DNA of 64,000 bases from an uncultured Pseudokineococcus sp. (lineage in GTDB: Bacteria > Actinomycetota > Actinomycetes > Actinomycetales > Quadrisphaeraceae): positions 1-64,000 of the forward strand of contig NZ_CANMAA010000005.1 of NCBI RefSeq assembly GCF_947495735.1, in the 5' to 3' direction. Positions 17,798 to 28,369 of this stretch are shown piece after piece. Under the pieces are notes generated by a model. It ran no database searches. It was not told where the DNA came from and saw nothing but the letters and a program-made list of their open reading frames with translations. The translations under genes were made by a program, and so were the position numbers. Position 1 is the stretch's first letter; each line of letters opens with the position of its first letter.

Positions 17798-19140
17798 GCC
17801 GCGAGCAGGGGGACCAGCGCCGGGGCGACGTCGACTGGGTCGCGGCGCCGGACCCGGACCGGGCCCTGGAGGACGTGCGGGCGCTCTTCGCGCAGGTGCA
17901 CGGCGGTGAGCCGGCGGGGGTCTGGGCCGCGCCCGGCCGCGTCAACCTCATCGGCGAGCACGTGGACTACGCGGGCGGCACGTCCCTGCCGCTGGCCCTG
18001 CCGCACCGCACGCTCGTCGCCGTCCGCCCGCGCGAGGACGGCCGCGTGCGCGTCGTGTCGGCGTGGGCGCCCGAGGACGTCTGGGAGGGCTCGCTCGCCG
18101 ACGTCCGCCCCGGCACCGGCGGCCGCGCGGGCACCGTGCCCGGGTGGCCGGCCTACCCGGCCGGCGTGCTCTGGGCGCTGGGACCCGACGCCGGGCGGGG
18201 CGGCGTCGGGCCGGGCTGGGACGTGCCCGGGGTGGACCTGGCCGTCACCTCCGACGTCCCCGTGGGGGCGGGCCTGTCGAGCTCGGCGGCGCTGACGTGC
18301 TCCACGGCGCTCGCCGTGGCCGACCTCGTGGGGCAGGGCACCCACGAGCAGGGCACCCACGAGGAGGGCACCCACGAGGAGAGCACCCACGAGGAGGGCA
18401 CCGACGAGGACGCCCTGCGCCGTCAGCTCGTCGCCGCGTGCGTGCGCGCGGAGAACGAGGTGGCCGGCTCCCCGACGGGCGGGATGGACCAGCAGGCGTC
18501 GCTGCGCGCCCGCGCGCAGCACCTGCTGCTGCTCGACTCCGCGGACGGCTCGGTGGAGCACGTCCCGCTCGCCCTGGAGGAGCACGGCCTGGTGCTCCTC
18601 GTCGTCGACACGCGCGCGCCGCACCGGCTCGTGGACGGGCAGTACGCGGACCGCCGGGCGGGCTGCGCCCGCGCGGCCGAGCTGCTCGGCGTCCCGCACC
18701 TGGCGCGGGCGGCCGACACCAGCGGCGTCGAGGAGGTGCTCGACCGGCTCCGCGCGGCCAGCGCCGAGGACGACGTCGTGCGGCGGGCCCGGCACGTGCT
18801 CACCGAGGAGCAGCGCACCCGCGCGCTCGTGGACCTGCTCCGGCAGGGGAGGCCGCAGGACGTCGGGCCACTGCTCGACGGCTCGCACGCCTCCCTGCGC
18901 GACGACCACGAGGTCTCCTCGCCCGAGCTCGACGTCGTCACCGACGCTGCCCGCGCGGCCGGCGCGCTCGGCGCGCGGATGACGGGCGGGGGCTTCGGGG
19001 GCTCGGCGGTCGCCCTGGTGCGCGAGGGCGACGTCGACGCCGTCGCGCGGGCGGTCACGCGGGCGAGCGCCGAGGCCGGGCACCCCCGGCCGCAGCTCGT
19101 CTCCGTCGTCGCCGCCGGGGGGGCCGAGCGCCTCGCGTGA
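17794..19140 (+). CDS. galK: Galactokinase with an in-frame GTHEE repeat insert
   Basis: A 448-residue GHMP kinase that phosphorylates galactose at C1. The signature GRVNLIGEHVDYAGG (about 49-63), the ATP-binding GHMP motif PVGAGLSSSAALTCS (about 155-169) and the late motif MTGGGFGGSAVALV are all present. Just after the ATP motif, residues about 182-206 are five copies of a five-residue unit (GTHEQ, GTHEE, GTHEE, STHEE, GTDED) encoded by a 15-nt tandem repeat; galactokinases do not normally have this. It lies where the family has a surface loop, so the enzyme is probably active. Start ATG 17794 overlaps galT's stop. Confidence 0.93.
   Translation: MSREQGDQRRGDVDWVAAPDPDRALEDVRALFAQVHGGEPAGVWAAPGRVNLIGEHVDYAGGTSLPLALPHRTLVAVRPREDGRVRVVSAWAPEDVWEGSLADVRPGTGGRAGTVPGWPAYPAGVLWALGPDAGRGGVGPGWDVPGVDLAVTSDVPVGAGLSSSAALTCSTALAVADLVGQGTHEQGTHEEGTHEESTHEEGTDEDALRRQLVAACVRAENEVAGSPTGGMDQQASLRARAQHLLLLDSADGSVEHVPLALEEHGLVLLVVDTRAPHRLVDGQYADRRAGCARAAELLGVPHLARAADTSGVEEVLDRLRAASAEDDVVRRARHVLTEEQRTRALVDLLRQGRPQDVGPLLDGSHASLRDDHEVSSPELDVVTDAARAAGALGARMTGGGFGGSAVALVREGDVDAVARAVTRASAEAGHPRPQLVSVVAAGGAERLA
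18337..18411. repeat. 15-nt tandem repeat inside galK, 5 copies
   Basis: Five in-frame 15-nt units starting at 18337, 18352, 18367, 18382 and 18397; core GGCACCCACGAGGAG. Copies 2 and 3 are identical, the last is the most diverged. Unit length is a multiple of three, so copy-number change keeps the frame. Confidence 0.92.
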
Positions 19141-19185
19141 CCCGTGCGGCGGGGCCCGCCGGGGGGGCGGCGGGGCGCGGTGGCG

Positions 19186-21348
19186 CTACCGCGCGACGGC
19201 GGCCGCGGTGCGCGCCGAGTCCGGTCCGACGCCGGCGGCGTTGACCGCCCGGACGACCGCGGTGTAGCGCGCGCCGTTCCGCAGTCCCTTCGCGGTGAGC
19301 GACGTCGCGCCCTTCGGGGCGGCGAGCGTGACGTCGCGCCGGGTGCCGCTCTCCCGCACGACGACCTGGTAGCCCGTGATGGCCGCGCCGCCGTGGCTGC
19401 TCGGCGCGGCCCAGCGGAACGTGACCGTCCGGTCCGAGCTCTTCGAGGACCCGCCGGCGGCGGAGACCGACCGGGGCGCGGACGGCAGGGTGCGGGGCCG
19501 GGCGACGACGGAGGCGGCCGGCGAGGCCCCCGGGCCGTTCACCGCCGTGACGCGGACCTCGTAGCCGAGCCCGTTGACGAGCCCCCGCACGGTCACCGAG
19601 CCGCCCGTCGTGGTCAGCCGCTGGTCCTCCTGCCCCTTGCCCCGGACGAGCACCTCGTACCGGGTGATCTTCGAGCCGCCGTGCGAGGCCGGGGCCGCCC
19701 AGGTGACGACGGCCGAGCGGTCGCCGTCGCGCACCGCGAGCCGCTGCGGCGCGGTCGGCGTCGTGGCGGGGCGGGCGACGGCGGTCGGGGCCCACGGACC
19801 GGCCCCGCCCGCGTTCCGCGCGCGGACCCGCACCTCGTAGCCGAGCCCGTTGACCAGGCCCGTGGCCGTCCACGTCGTCGTGCCGGCGGGCAGGACGGGG
19901 CGCTGCACGGGCTGGCCCTTGCCCCGGACCTCCAGCTCGTAGGCGGTCGGACGCCCGCCGCCGGACGTCGTGGACGGCGCGCTGAAGGAGACCGCGGCGC
20001 GCCGGTCGGTGGAGACGACCCGGACCCGCTGCGGGGCGGCGGGCAGCACCGAGGTGCTGGCGCGCAGCAGCGCGAGCGCCTCGTCCGGGTCCACGAGCCC
20101 GTAGCCGGTCGCGACGTCGCGACCGGGCGCGCCGAGGTCCTCGGCCGTCGACGTGAGCGCGGCCGAGATCTCCGCGGGCGCGGCCGTCGGCACGGCGGCG
20201 GCCAGGGCGGCAGCCGCCGCGGCCACGTGCGGGGTGGCCATGGAGGTGCCGCTCGAGCCGCCGTACCGGTTCCCCGGCACGGTCGAGAGGACGCCCGAGC
20301 CCGGTGCCGCGAGGTCGGCGTGCGAGCCCTGGGAGGAGTACGGGGCCCGGGCCAGCGAGCGCTCCAGGGCGGTGACGCCGAGCACCTCGGGCAGCGCGGC
20401 GGGGTAGGACGTGGGGGACCCCCGCAGCCCCTCGTTGCCCATGGCGGCCACGACGACGACGCCGCGGCGGACGGCGTGCGCGACGGCGGCCGCGAGCACG
20501 CGGTCGCTCTCCGGGCCGCCCAGCGACAGGTTGATGACGTCGGCCCCGTGGTCCGCGGCCCACGCCACGCCCTCGGCGATGTCGGAGGTGTACCCCGTGC
20601 CGGTCGCGTCCAGCACGCGGACGGGCAGCACCTGCACCCGGCCCAGGACGCCCTGGCCGCCCAGGCCGTTGCCGACCAGCGCCGCGACGGTGCCCGCGAC
20701 GTGGGTTCCGTGCCCGTTGCGGTCCCTCCACCCGTCGCCGGCCCCCACGTAGTCCGTGCCGCGCAGGACGACCCCGGCGAGGTCCTCGTGGGTCCCGTCC
20801 ACCCCGGTGTCCACGACGGCGACCACGGGAGCGGTCGGCGCCGCCGCCGCGCGCAGCGCCTCGGCGCCCAGGGCGTCGAGCCCCCACTGCTCCCCCCGTC
20901 GCGGGTCGGTCGCGGCCGCGGTGGCCCTGCCGGCCGTCGCCGCCGGGGGGGCGACGGCCCCGATGGCCCGCATGGTGCTGTCGACCGCGGCCGCCTCGAC
21001 CGAGGGGAGCTCGTCGAGGACCTGGGCGACCTCGGCGGCGTCCGACGCCTCGACGGCGACGCGCTCCACGGCGAAGGACCCGTCGTCCCCCTCGACGGCG
21101 ACGGAGACGACGGCTCCCTCGCCCGGGTCGACGAGCGCGTCGAGGACCTCGGCGGCCGCGGGGGCGGCCAGGTCCTCCACGACGTCCTCGGGCAGGACCT
21201 CCTCGAGCGCTTCGACGGCGGCCGCGGCCGGCACCGTCGCGACGGCCGTCGCGGCGGAGGCGGGAGCGGCGGCGGGCACCGAGACGGCGGCGACGGCGAT
21301 GACGGCCAGGGCGCTGGCGCGGCGGCGGAGGGTCACGAGGTCGATCAT
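19186..21348 (-). CDS. Secreted subtilisin-like serine protease with three FN3 domains
   Basis: A 720-residue S8 peptidase. A signal peptide (1-32, ending around ASAATA) is followed by an inhibitor-I9-like propeptide (about 60-130). The catalytic triad is visible: Asp180 in VVDTGVDG, His213 in [10 protein letters not shown] and Ser369 in SGTSMATPH. Three fibronectin type III domains follow (about 438-530, 531-622, 623-720), each with the TWAAP/SHGG and [11 protein letters not shown] phrases. FN3 modules usually tether secreted enzymes to polymers or the wall. It is a paralogue of the protease at 22303-24723. ATG at 21348. Confidence 0.92.
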   Translation of the reverse strand: MIDLVTLRRRASALAVIAVAAVSVPAAAPASAATAVATVPAAAAVEALEEVLPEDVVEDLAAPAAAEVLDALVDPGEGAVVSVAVEGDDGSFAVERVAVEASDAAEVAQVLDELPSVEAAAVDSTMRAIGAVAPPAATAGRATAAATDPRRGEQWGLDALGAEALRAAAAPTAPVVAVVDTGVDGTHEDLAGVVLRGTDYVGAGDGWRDRNGHGTHVAGTVAALVGNGLGGQGVLGRVQVLPVRVLDATGTGYTSDIAEGVAWAADHGADVINLSLGGPESDRVLAAAVAHAVRRGVVVVAAMGNEGLRGSPTSYPAALPEVLGVTALERSLARAPYSSQGSHADLAAPGSGVLSTVPGNRYGGSSGTSMATPHVAAAAAALAAAVPTAAPAEISAALTSTAEDLGAPGRDVATGYGLVDPDEALALLRASTSVLPAAPQRVRVVSTDRRAAVSFSAPSTTSGGGRPTAYELEVRGKGQPVQRPVLPAGTTTWTATGLVNGLGYEVRVRARNAGGAGPWAPTAVARPATTPTAPQRLAVRDGDRSAVVTWAAPASHGGSKITRYEVLVRGKGQEDQRLTTTGGSVTVRGLVNGLGYEVRVTAVNGPGASPAASVVARPRTLPSAPRSVSAAGGSSKSSDRTVTFRWAAPSSHGGAAITGYQVVVRESGTRRDVTLAAPKGATSLTAKGLRNGARYTAVVRAVNAAGVGPDSARTAAAVAR

Positions 21349-21466
21349 CGGCGTGCCGGGCGCCGCTCCGAAGCCCTTTCACCCCATCGGTGCGCGGGCC
21401 CGGTGCGACGGCCCACGTCCGGCCCTGCTCGTGCGGGGGCGGGCGGTCGCCGCACCTCCCGCGCGC

Positions 21467-22042
21467 TCAGCCGCCGGTCGAGGGAGGGGGCGCCAGCTCC
21501 TGCGGGGGCGACGCGGGGTCGGCGAGGTGGACCCGCCCGTCGAGGAGGACGGCGTCCTCGAGCGCCACCCCGTCGAGGGCGCGCACGGGCACGGGGACCG
21601 GCGTCCGCGGGACGCCCTCGTGCAGGTCCGCGTCCCCGCACGGCGGGACGACGCCGCGCAGCTCGGGCCCCGTGGGTGCCGGCACCTGCGCCCCGGCGGG
21701 CGGATCCCACCGGACGTACCGGCGCCCGTCGACCTCGACCGCCGCGAGGCAGGAGCTCCCGACGGCCGGTGGCACCGGCGCGGCGGGGGTCGGTCCGCCA
21801 GGGGTCGGTCCGGCGGGGGTCGGTCCGGCGGGGGGCGGTGCGACGGGGGGCGGTGCGGCGGGCGTCGTCGGCGCGCCGCCGGTCGCGGCCGGCGGGGAGG
21901 GCGGCGGGGAGGGCGGCGGGCCCGGCCCCCCGCCGGGTGCGCCGCACGCCCCGAGGAGCAGCGCGACGGCGACGGCGAGGGCGGGCCGGTCCCGGCGAGC
22001 GCGTCGTGGTCCCACGGGACCTGGGACGCGGGCGGGCCGCAT
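21467..22042 (-). CDS. Small putative lipoprotein
   Basis: A 191-residue frame with a basic N-terminus, a hydrophobic stretch and a lipobox ([13 protein letters not shown]-like; Cys near 33), then a Pro/Gly/Thr-rich spacer to about residue 95 and a small C-terminal domain with [17 protein letters not shown] and [10 protein letters not shown]. The two cysteines and the wording recall actinobacterial DUF6281-type proteins, from memory and not confirmed. Function unknown. The frame is open further upstream into a tandem repeat, so the start is uncertain; ATG 22042 gives a proper signal peptide. It lies between two paralogous proteases on the same strand. Confidence 0.6.
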   Translation of the reverse strand: MRPARVPGPVGPRRARRDRPALAVAVALLLGACGAPGGGPGPPPSPPPSPPAATGGAPTTPAAPPPVAPPPAGPTPAGPTPGGPTPAAPVPPAVGSSCLAAVEVDGRRYVRWDPPAGAQVPAPTGPELRGVVPPCGDADLHEGVPRTPVPVPVRALDGVALEDAVLLDGRVHLADPASPPQELAPPPSTGG

Positions 22043-22080
22043 CGCGGTTCCCGCCCTGCCACGGGCGCCCGCTGGTTCCG

Positions 22081-22228
22081 CAGCGCTCGCCGGTCCCACA
22101 GCGCTCGCCGGTCCCACAGCGCTCGCCGGTCCCGCAGCGCTCGCCGGTCCCGCAGCGGCTCGCCGGTCCCGCAGCGGCTCGCCGGTCCCGCAGCGGCTCG
22201 CCGGTCCCGCAGCGGCTCGCTCCAGCGC
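22081..22228. repeat. 18/19-nt tandem repeat between protease genes
   Basis: Seven units plus a partial one. The first four are 18 nt (22081, 22099, 22117, 22135; CAGCGCTCGCCGGTCCC plus A or G), the next three are 19 nt with an extra G (22153, 22172, 22191), and a partial copy starts at 22210. It lies directly upstream of the lipoprotein gene and downstream of the second protease's terminator. Confidence 0.93.
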
Positions 22229-22230
22229 AC

Positions 22231-22259
22231 CGCCCGCACCGCCCGAGGCGGTGCGGGCG
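22231..22259 (-). terminator. Terminator of the second protease gene
   Basis: Perfect 13-bp stem (22231-22243 with 22247-22259) with a 3-nt loop, about 45 nt after the minus-strand stop codon at 22303. Confidence 0.7.
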
Positions 22260-22302
22260 GGCGTCGGCGGGCGGCCGGCTACCGGGTCACCGGGTCACCG
22301 GG

Positions 22303-24723
22303 CTACCGGGCCGCCACGAGCGCGGTGCGCGCGGACGCGGCGCCGGCGCCGGCCGGCGTCACGGCCTGGACGGCGACGCTGTACCGGACGCCCTTGCGCA
22401 GCCCCGTCACGGCGGCGGTCTGCGCCGCACCGCCGGACGTGGTCGCGCGGACGGTGACGACCGAGTCCTTCCGGGCGCCCTCCGCGCGGAGGAGGAGGCG
22501 GTAGGCCGAGACGGCCGTCCCGCCGTCGGAGGCCGGGGCCGACCAGGTCACCGAGACACCGGTGGCCCGGTCCCTCGTCGAGCCGGAGGCCGAGGAGACC
22601 GAGAGGGGCGCCGAGGCGGTCGTCCGCGGGCGGACCGCGACCGTCGCCGCGGGCCCCGCGCCGTCGGCGGTGAGCGCCCGGACGTGCACCGCGTGGTCGA
22701 CGCCGTTCACCAGTCCGGTGACGGTGGCGGCGCGGGTCGTTGCGGCGGTCCGCACGACGACGTCCGCCCGCCCGGGGGCGGAGACGACGACCTCGTAGCC
22801 GGTCAGCGCCGACGCCCCGGTGCTCGTGGGCGCCGTCCAGCTGACGGCGGCGCGGGCGTCGCCCGGCACGGCGCGCGGCGAGCGCGGGGCCGTCGCGGGC
22901 GCCACCGGGCGGACGGCCGTGGTGGCGGGCTCTCCCAGGCCGACGCTGCTGCGGGCGCGCACGTCGACCTGGTAGGTCGTCGCGTTGACCAGGCCCGTGA
23001 CGGCCAGCGAGCGGACCTCCGCGGCCGTCGTGAGGACGCGGTCGGTGCGCCCCCTCGTCCGCAGCCGCACCTTGTAGCCGGTGACCTCGGCGCCGTCGAC
23101 CTGCGGGGGCGCCGTCCAGCTGACGCTCGCGCGCGCGTCGCCGGCGACGGCCGTGACGGACGCCGGCGCGGCCGGCAGCGCCGGCTGCACCTCCGGCTCC
23201 GGGGTCGGGATCGGCTCGGGCTCCGGGGTCGGCGTCGGCGTCGGCGTCGGGGTCGGCTCGGGCGTCGGGGTCGGCTCGGGCTCCGGGGTCGGCGTCGGGG
23301 TCGGCTCGGGCTCCGGGGTCGGCGTCGGGGTCGGCTCGGGCGTCGGGGTCGGCTCGGGCGTCGGGGTCGGCTCGGGCTCCGGGGTCGGCTCCGGGTCCGC
23401 GGCCGGGGTCGGGGCCGTCCCCGCCAGCTGCGCGGCGCGCTCGACGGCCGCCACGGGGGCGACCCGGCCGTGGCCGTGGAGGTCGTCGAACCCGGCGGCG
23501 CCGAGGTCGAGCGCCGTGCTGGTGAGCACCTCGGTGACCTGGGCCGGCGTCAGCGCCGGGGCGACGCCGCGCACGGCGGCGGCGGTCGCGGCGGCGTAGG
23601 GCGAGGCCATGGAGGTGCCGGACATGCCCACGTACTCACCGCCCGGGTACGTGGAGACGATCGCGGCGCCGGGCGCGGCGACGTCGGCGTGCGCACCCGT
23701 GGAGGAGAAGGGCGCCCGCACGTCCCGCGCGTCCGTCGCCGTCACGGCGAGCACCCCCGGGTAGGCGGCCGGGTAGGACGTCGGGTAGCCGCTGCGCCCC
23801 GCGTTGCCCATGGCCGCGACGACCAGGACCCCGTGGTCGGTGGCGTACCGGACGGCGCGGGCGAGCACCGGGTCGTCCCCGGGCCCGCCGAGGGAGAGGT
23901 TGAGGACGGAGGCGCCGCGGTCGACGGCCGCGACGACGCCCTGGGCGATCACGGCCGTGCTGCCGCTGCCGTCGGCCCCCAGGACGCGGACCGGCATGAC
24001 CCGCGCCCCGCCGACGAGGCCCTCGACGCCGACGCCGTTGCCCACCTCGGCGGCGACGACCCCCGCGACGTGGGTGCCGTGGCCCTGCGGGTCGGTCGAG
24101 CCGTCCCCGCTGCCGGCCACCAGGTCCAGCCCGGGCACGAGCGCGTCGTCGAGGTCGGGGTGGGTGCCGTCGACGCCGGTGTCGAGGACGGCGACGACCG
24201 GGGTGGCGCCCACGAGCGGGCGCAGGTCGTCGGCGCGCAGCACGGACAGCGGCCACTGCCGGGAGCGCAGCGGGTCGGGGGCCGCGCTGGTCGTGCTGCC
24301 GGAGGCGAGGACCGGGGCGCCGAGGGCGCGCACGGTGCCGGCGACGGCGGCCTCCTCCACGGAGGCGAGGCCGTCGAGCAGGCGCGCGACGCCGGCGGCG
24401 TCGGCCCGGGCGACGTCGAGCGCCTCGACCACCAGGCCGCCGTCGGCGTCCTCGACGGCGACGGACACGACGGCGCCCGCGCCCGGGGCCACGAGGGCGT
24501 CCTCGACGCGGTCCTCCTGGGCTGCGGTGAGGTCGCGGACGACCTCGACGGGAAGGACCTGCTCGGCGAGCAGGTCGGCGGTCGGGGCGCCGGTGGCGGC
24601 CCGGGAGGCGGTCGAGGACACCGGATGGGACGCCGGCTGGGCGCCGGCGGGCAGGGCTGCGAGGGGCAGGGCGAGCACGGCGGCTGCCGCGACGAGCGGG
24701 AGCCTGGCGGGAGAGGTGGTCAC
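22303..24723 (-). CDS. Secreted subtilisin-like serine protease with PT/PE linker and FN3 domains
   Basis: An 806-residue S8 peptidase related to the one at 19186-21348. Signal peptide (1-28), I9-like propeptide, and catalytic Asp181 ([10 protein letters not shown]), His215 (QGHGTHVAG) and Ser371 (SGTSMASP). After the catalytic domain comes a roughly 60-residue linker of PTPEPEPTP repeats (about 443-505), the kind of spacer seen in secreted wall or polymer hydrolases, then three FN3 domains to the end. Where most subtilases read SMA(S/T)PHVA this one has SMASPYAA, so the conserved His after the catalytic Ser is Tyr. It should still be active. GTG/ATG choice: ATG 24723. Confidence 0.92.
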   Translation of the reverse strand: MTTSPARLPLVAAAAVLALPLAALPAGAQPASHPVSSTASRAATGAPTADLLAEQVLPVEVVRDLTAAQEDRVEDALVAPGAGAVVSVAVEDADGGLVVEALDVARADAAGVARLLDGLASVEEAAVAGTVRALGAPVLASGSTTSAAPDPLRSRQWPLSVLRADDLRPLVGATPVVAVLDTGVDGTHPDLDDALVPGLDLVAGSGDGSTDPQGHGTHVAGVVAAEVGNGVGVEGLVGGARVMPVRVLGADGSGSTAVIAQGVVAAVDRGASVLNLSLGGPGDDPVLARAVRYATDHGVLVVAAMGNAGRSGYPTSYPAAYPGVLAVTATDARDVRAPFSSTGAHADVAAPGAAIVSTYPGGEYVGMSGTSMASPYAAATAAAVRGVAPALTPAQVTEVLTSTALDLGAAGFDDLHGHGRVAPVAAVERAAQLAGTAPTPAADPEPTPEPEPTPTPEPTPTPEPTPTPTPEPEPTPTPTPEPEPTPTPEPTPTPTPTPTPEPEPIPTPEPEVQPALPAAPASVTAVAGDARASVSWTAPPQVDGAEVTGYKVRLRTRGRTDRVLTTAAEVRSLAVTGLVNATTYQVDVRARSSVGLGEPATTAVRPVAPATAPRSPRAVPGDARAAVSWTAPTSTGASALTGYEVVVSAPGRADVVVRTAATTRAATVTGLVNGVDHAVHVRALTADGAGPAATVAVRPRTTASAPLSVSSASGSTRDRATGVSVTWSAPASDGGTAVSAYRLLLRAEGARKDSVVTVRATTSGGAAQTAAVTGLRKGVRYSVAVQAVTPAGAGAASARTALVAAR

Positions 24724-24996
24724 GGGAGCGGCTTCGGCACGTGCTCGCCGGCCGAGGCGCCGCGGCCGGCCGGCTCACCCGCTCGTCGTCGCGCTCACCC
24801 GCACGCCGCGCCGGACGGGTGGGGACTCCTCCCCCGGTCGGCGCAGCCGGCTGCCGGGACGCGCTGGACCCAGGACCTCCCTGGTCGGGCCCGGACCCCG
24901 ATCGGTGCCCCGGTGGGCTCAGCCCGGGCACCCGCGGGCCGATGGACGGCCAGGGGCTGTCGACCGCGCAGCGCCAGCACCGACCAGGAGGCACCG
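24724..24996. other. Divergent intergenic region with a bipartite element
   Basis: No gene is seen. The segment carries the 11-nt block GCGCTCACCCG (24791-24801), a 9-nt gap and CCGGACGGGTG (24811-24821). The same two blocks with an 11-nt gap recur at 38662-38694. It should hold the promoters of the protease (minus) and the chemoreceptor (plus). Confidence 0.4.
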
Positions 24997-26622
24997 ATGG
25001 ACGCCAGAGACCTCTCCCGCCGCGGCACCGAGGAGGCCGCCTCCGGGGGGTGGTTCGCCGACCGCTCGGTCGCCGCGAAGATCGCCGCGGCACTCGCCGT
25101 CGTCGCCCTGGTCGCCCTCGCCGTCGCCGGCGTGGGCGCGGCGAAGATGGCGTCGCTGCGCTCGACGGCGCAGGTGCTGGCCACCGACGGGATCGCCCCG
25201 CTCGTCGAGCTGTCGGCCGTCCAGCGCGGCTTCCAGGCGGCCCGCGCCCGGATCGTGGAGTACCCCGCGGCGACCCCCGAGGTGCGCACCGAGCTGCTGG
25301 TGCAGCTGGACGAGAAGCTCGGCGACATGGAGGGCGCCCTCGAGGCCTACGCCCCGCAGGCCGCCGACCCGCAGGCCGTCGCCGACCTGCGCGGGGCCGT
25401 GGAGGACATCCTCGCGGTCACGCAGGAGCGGCTCGTCCCGATGGCGGACGCCGGCGACGTCACCGGCGCCGCGACGGTCTACCGCGAGGAGGTCCTGCCG
25501 CTCGTCACCGTCGGGGCGGAGGCCATCGAGGTGGCCGGGGTGGCCCAGGAGGCGCAGGCCCTGGGCCAGGTGGAGGAGGCGACGAGCACGGCGTCCGGCG
25601 CCGTGGCGCTGATCGGCGCGGTGCTCGTGATCGGGCTCGCGCTCGCGACCGCGCTCGCCGTCCTCGCCGTGCGGCGCATCACCCGGCCGCTGGCCCGGGT
25701 CTCGGCCGTCCTCGACGCGATCGCCGACGGCGACCTGACCAGCTCCGCGGACGTCACCTCGCGCGACGAGGTCGGGCGGATGGCCGCCTCCCTCGACCGG
25801 GCGACCACGAGCCTGCGCGGCACCGTGGCGACCCTGGCCGCCACCTCCAGCACCCTGTCGGCCGCCAGCGAGGAGCTCTCGGCCACGAGCGGCGAGATCG
25901 CCGGCGGCTCCCAGCAGGCCTCGGCGCAGGCCGGCGCCGTCTCGGACGCCGCCGACGAGGTGTCCCGCACCGTGGCGACCCTCGCCGCCGGCGGCGAGCA
26001 GATGACCGCCTCCATCCGGGAGATCGCCGAGAACGCCTCGCGCGCGGCGCAGATCGCCGCCCAGGCGGTGGCCAGCGCGTCCTCCGCCGACGCCACCGTC
26101 AGCCGCCTCGGCGCCTCCAGCGCGGAGATCGGCGCCGTCGTGCGCGTCATCACCGCCATCGCGGAGCAGACGAACCTGCTGGCCCTCAACGCCACCATCG
26201 AGGCCGCCCGCGCCGGTGACGCGGGCAAGGGCTTCGCCGTCGTCGCCGGCGAGGTCAAGGAGCTGGCGCAGCAGACGGCGCAGGCCACCGAGGACATCAC
26301 GCGCCGCGTCGACGCCATCCAGCACGACTCGACCTCCGCGGCCACCGCCATCGCCGAGATCAGCCAGGTGATCGACAGCATCAGCGACTACCAGACCATG
26401 ATCGCCTCGGCGGTGGAGGAGCAGACCAGCACGACGGCGTCCATGAACCGCGACGTGGCCGGTGTGGCGGACAGCTCCGGCGCCATCGCCGCGGGCATCG
26501 GCGGCATCGCCGCGGTGACCGACTCCACCTCCAAGGGCATCGGCGAGACCCGGCGCGCCGCGGGCGAGCTCGCGCGGCTGTCCTCGGAGCTGCGGGCGGT
26601 GGTCTCCGGCTTCCGGGTCTGA
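24997..26622 (+). CDS. Methyl-accepting chemotaxis protein (membrane-bound)
   Basis: A 541-residue classic chemoreceptor. TM1 is at about 28-50, an extracellular four-helix-bundle-like sensor at about 51-195, TM2 at about 199-221, a HAMP domain at about 222-275 ([20 protein letters not shown]) and the cytoplasmic signalling rod to the end, with the tip [20 protein letters not shown] for CheA/CheW binding. ATG 24997 follows CAGGAGG. With the soluble receptor at 9637 it implies a chemotactic, flagellated lifestyle; no che or fla genes are in the window. Ligand unknown. Confidence 0.93.
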   Translation: MDARDLSRRGTEEAASGGWFADRSVAAKIAAALAVVALVALAVAGVGAAKMASLRSTAQVLATDGIAPLVELSAVQRGFQAARARIVEYPAATPEVRTELLVQLDEKLGDMEGALEAYAPQAADPQAVADLRGAVEDILAVTQERLVPMADAGDVTGAATVYREEVLPLVTVGAEAIEVAGVAQEAQALGQVEEATSTASGAVALIGAVLVIGLALATALAVLAVRRITRPLARVSAVLDAIADGDLTSSADVTSRDEVGRMAASLDRATTSLRGTVATLAATSSTLSAASEELSATSGEIAGGSQQASAQAGAVSDAADEVSRTVATLAAGGEQMTASIREIAENASRAAQIAAQAVASASSADATVSRLGASSAEIGAVVRVITAIAEQTNLLALNATIEAARAGDAGKGFAVVAGEVKELAQQTAQATEDITRRVDAIQHDSTSAATAIAEISQVIDSISDYQTMIASAVEEQTSTTASMNRDVAGVADSSGAIAAGIGGIAAVTDSTSKGIGETRRAAGELARLSSELRAVVSGFRV

Positions 26623-26803
26623 GCGGTCGCCGCCCCCGGGGGCAGCGGCGCCGTAGGGTCGGGCGTCGCGGCGGCAGCCGCCCGTCCCGCGAGCCCCGCG
26701 AGGGGCGGTCGGCGCGCTCGTCCGCGGCGCCGGACGTCGGAGCCCGGTGGCTCCCGCGGCCGGCGGCGGGAGACCGGACGTCCGACGACGGAGCGGAGGA
26801 GCG

Positions 26804-28222
26804 ATGGAGCTCGACGACGTGCTGCGGGGGGCGCCCCCCGAGGCCGGCGTGACGGCGGCGCAGGTGGCCGAGGCCGTCCGCGGGGCGGGCACCACCCTGG
26901 TGGTCCTCGACGACGACCCGACGGGCACGCAGTCCGTGGCGGACCTGCCCGTCCTGACGCGCTGGGAGCACGACGACCTCGCGTGGGCGCTCGAGGGCGG
27001 CCCCGCGCTGTACGTCCTCACCAACTCGCGCAGCCTCGACCCGGCGTCGACCGCGGAGCGCACCCGCGAGGTGGTGCGCACCGCGCTGGCCGCCGCCGGC
27101 TCCCGCGGCGAGCGCGTGACCTTCCTGTCCCGCAGCGACTCCACGCTGCGCGGCCACTTCCCGCTCGAGACCGACGTCATCGCCGAGGAGCTGGAGGCCG
27201 CCGGGCACGCCCGCCCCGACCTCGTGCTCCTGGCCCCGGCCTTCCCCGACGCCGGGCGCGTCACCGTGGACGGCGTCCACTGGACGCGCGAGGGCGGGCG
27301 GATGGTGCCCGTCGGGGAGTCGGAGTTCGCCGGCGACGCCACGTTCGGCTACCGCAGCTCGAGCCTGCCCGAGTGGGTCGCCGAGAAGACCGGCGGCGCC
27401 GTCGCGGCCCGCGACGTGGTCGTGCTCGACCTGGCGACCGTCCGCCGCGGGCCGGACGCCGTCGCCGACCTGCTGCGCGGCGCGCCCCCGGGCTCCGTCG
27501 TCTCGGTGGACGCCGCCACGCAGGGCGACCTGCAGTCGACGGCGCTCGCGTGCGCCCGCCTCGAGGGCGAGGGCCGCACGCTCGTCTACCGCACCGGGCC
27601 GGCCTTCGTGCGCGCCCGCGTCGGCCAGGACGCCCCCGCCGTCGTCCGCGGCGTCGACGTCGGGAGCGGCTCCGGCGGGGGCGGTCTCGTGGTCGTCGGC
27701 TCGCACACGGGCCTGACCACCCGCCAGCGCGACCGCCTCGTCCGGGCCCGGCCCTCCACCGAGGTCGTCGAGCTCTCCGTGCCCGTCCTCGTCGACGACG
27801 CGAGCCGCGACGGCCACCTCGAGGACGCCGTCGCCCGCGTGGTCGAGGCCCTCGGCCGCGGCGACGTCCTCGTGCAGACCAGCCGGGACCTCGTCACCGG
27901 CGACGACGCGAGCAGCAGCCTCGCGCTGTCGCGCACGGTGTCCTCCGCCGTGGTGGACCTCGTCGCGCGCGTCCTCGCGCTCCGCCCGCCCCGCTTCGTC
28001 GTCGCCAAGGGCGGCATCACCTCCCACGACGTCGCCACCCGCGGCCTGGGCATCAGCCGCGCCGTCGTGCGGGGGCCGATGCTCCCCGGGCTCGTCTCCC
28101 TGTGGGAGCCCGTCGACGGGCCTGCCGCGGGCGTCCCCTACGTCGTCTTCCCGGGCAACGTGGGCGACGACGACGGCCTCGCGCAGGTCGTCGAGCGCCT
28201 CGCCGGCGACGCCCCGGGCTGA
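26804..28222 (+). CDS. Four-carbon acid sugar kinase family protein (DUF1537)
   Basis: A 472-residue kinase of the OtnK/DtnK-type family, which phosphorylates four-carbon sugar acids such as 3-oxo-tetronate or threonate. The N-terminal substrate domain has the hallmark VVLDDDPTGTQSVADLPVL and LSRSDSTLRGHFPLE; the C-terminal nucleotide domain has FVVAKGGITSHDVATRGLG and the final VPYVVFPGNVGDDD. ATG 26804 is preceded by CGGAGGAG. In catabolic operons this gene sits beside an aldolase or isomerase; here it stands alone, so its substrate cannot be inferred from context. Confidence 0.88.
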   Translation: MELDDVLRGAPPEAGVTAAQVAEAVRGAGTTLVVLDDDPTGTQSVADLPVLTRWEHDDLAWALEGGPALYVLTNSRSLDPASTAERTREVVRTALAAAGSRGERVTFLSRSDSTLRGHFPLETDVIAEELEAAGHARPDLVLLAPAFPDAGRVTVDGVHWTREGGRMVPVGESEFAGDATFGYRSSSLPEWVAEKTGGAVAARDVVVLDLATVRRGPDAVADLLRGAPPGSVVSVDAATQGDLQSTALACARLEGEGRTLVYRTGPAFVRARVGQDAPAVVRGVDVGSGSGGGGLVVVGSHTGLTTRQRDRLVRARPSTEVVELSVPVLVDDASRDGHLEDAVARVVEALGRGDVLVQTSRDLVTGDDASSSLALSRTVSSAVVDLVARVLALRPPRFVVAKGGITSHDVATRGLGISRAVVRGPMLPGLVSLWEPVDGPAAGVPYVVFPGNVGDDDGLAQVVERLAGDAPG

Positions 28223-28369
28223 GCCGCTCCGGCGACGACCGGGCCGGCCCGACGACCGCGCGCACGGGGAGGACGAACCCCGCCCTCGTGCGCCGGAGGC
28301 CGGCGTCGTGCCTGGTCGGCGACCTGCGCGCGCGACGCCCGAGGACTTCGTCCTCCCCGTCGGCGGGGC

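Noticed and set aside
22081-22228. Could the 18/19-nt array be a CRISPR?
   Set aside because: Units follow each other without spacers and no cas gene is near; it is a simple tandem repeat.
19144-26622. A 2492-codon open frame on the plus strand
   Set aside because: Most of it is antisense to the two subtilases; only the 3' part from ATG 24997 (chemoreceptor) has a ribosome binding site and known domains. Long stop-free frames are expected at this GC content.
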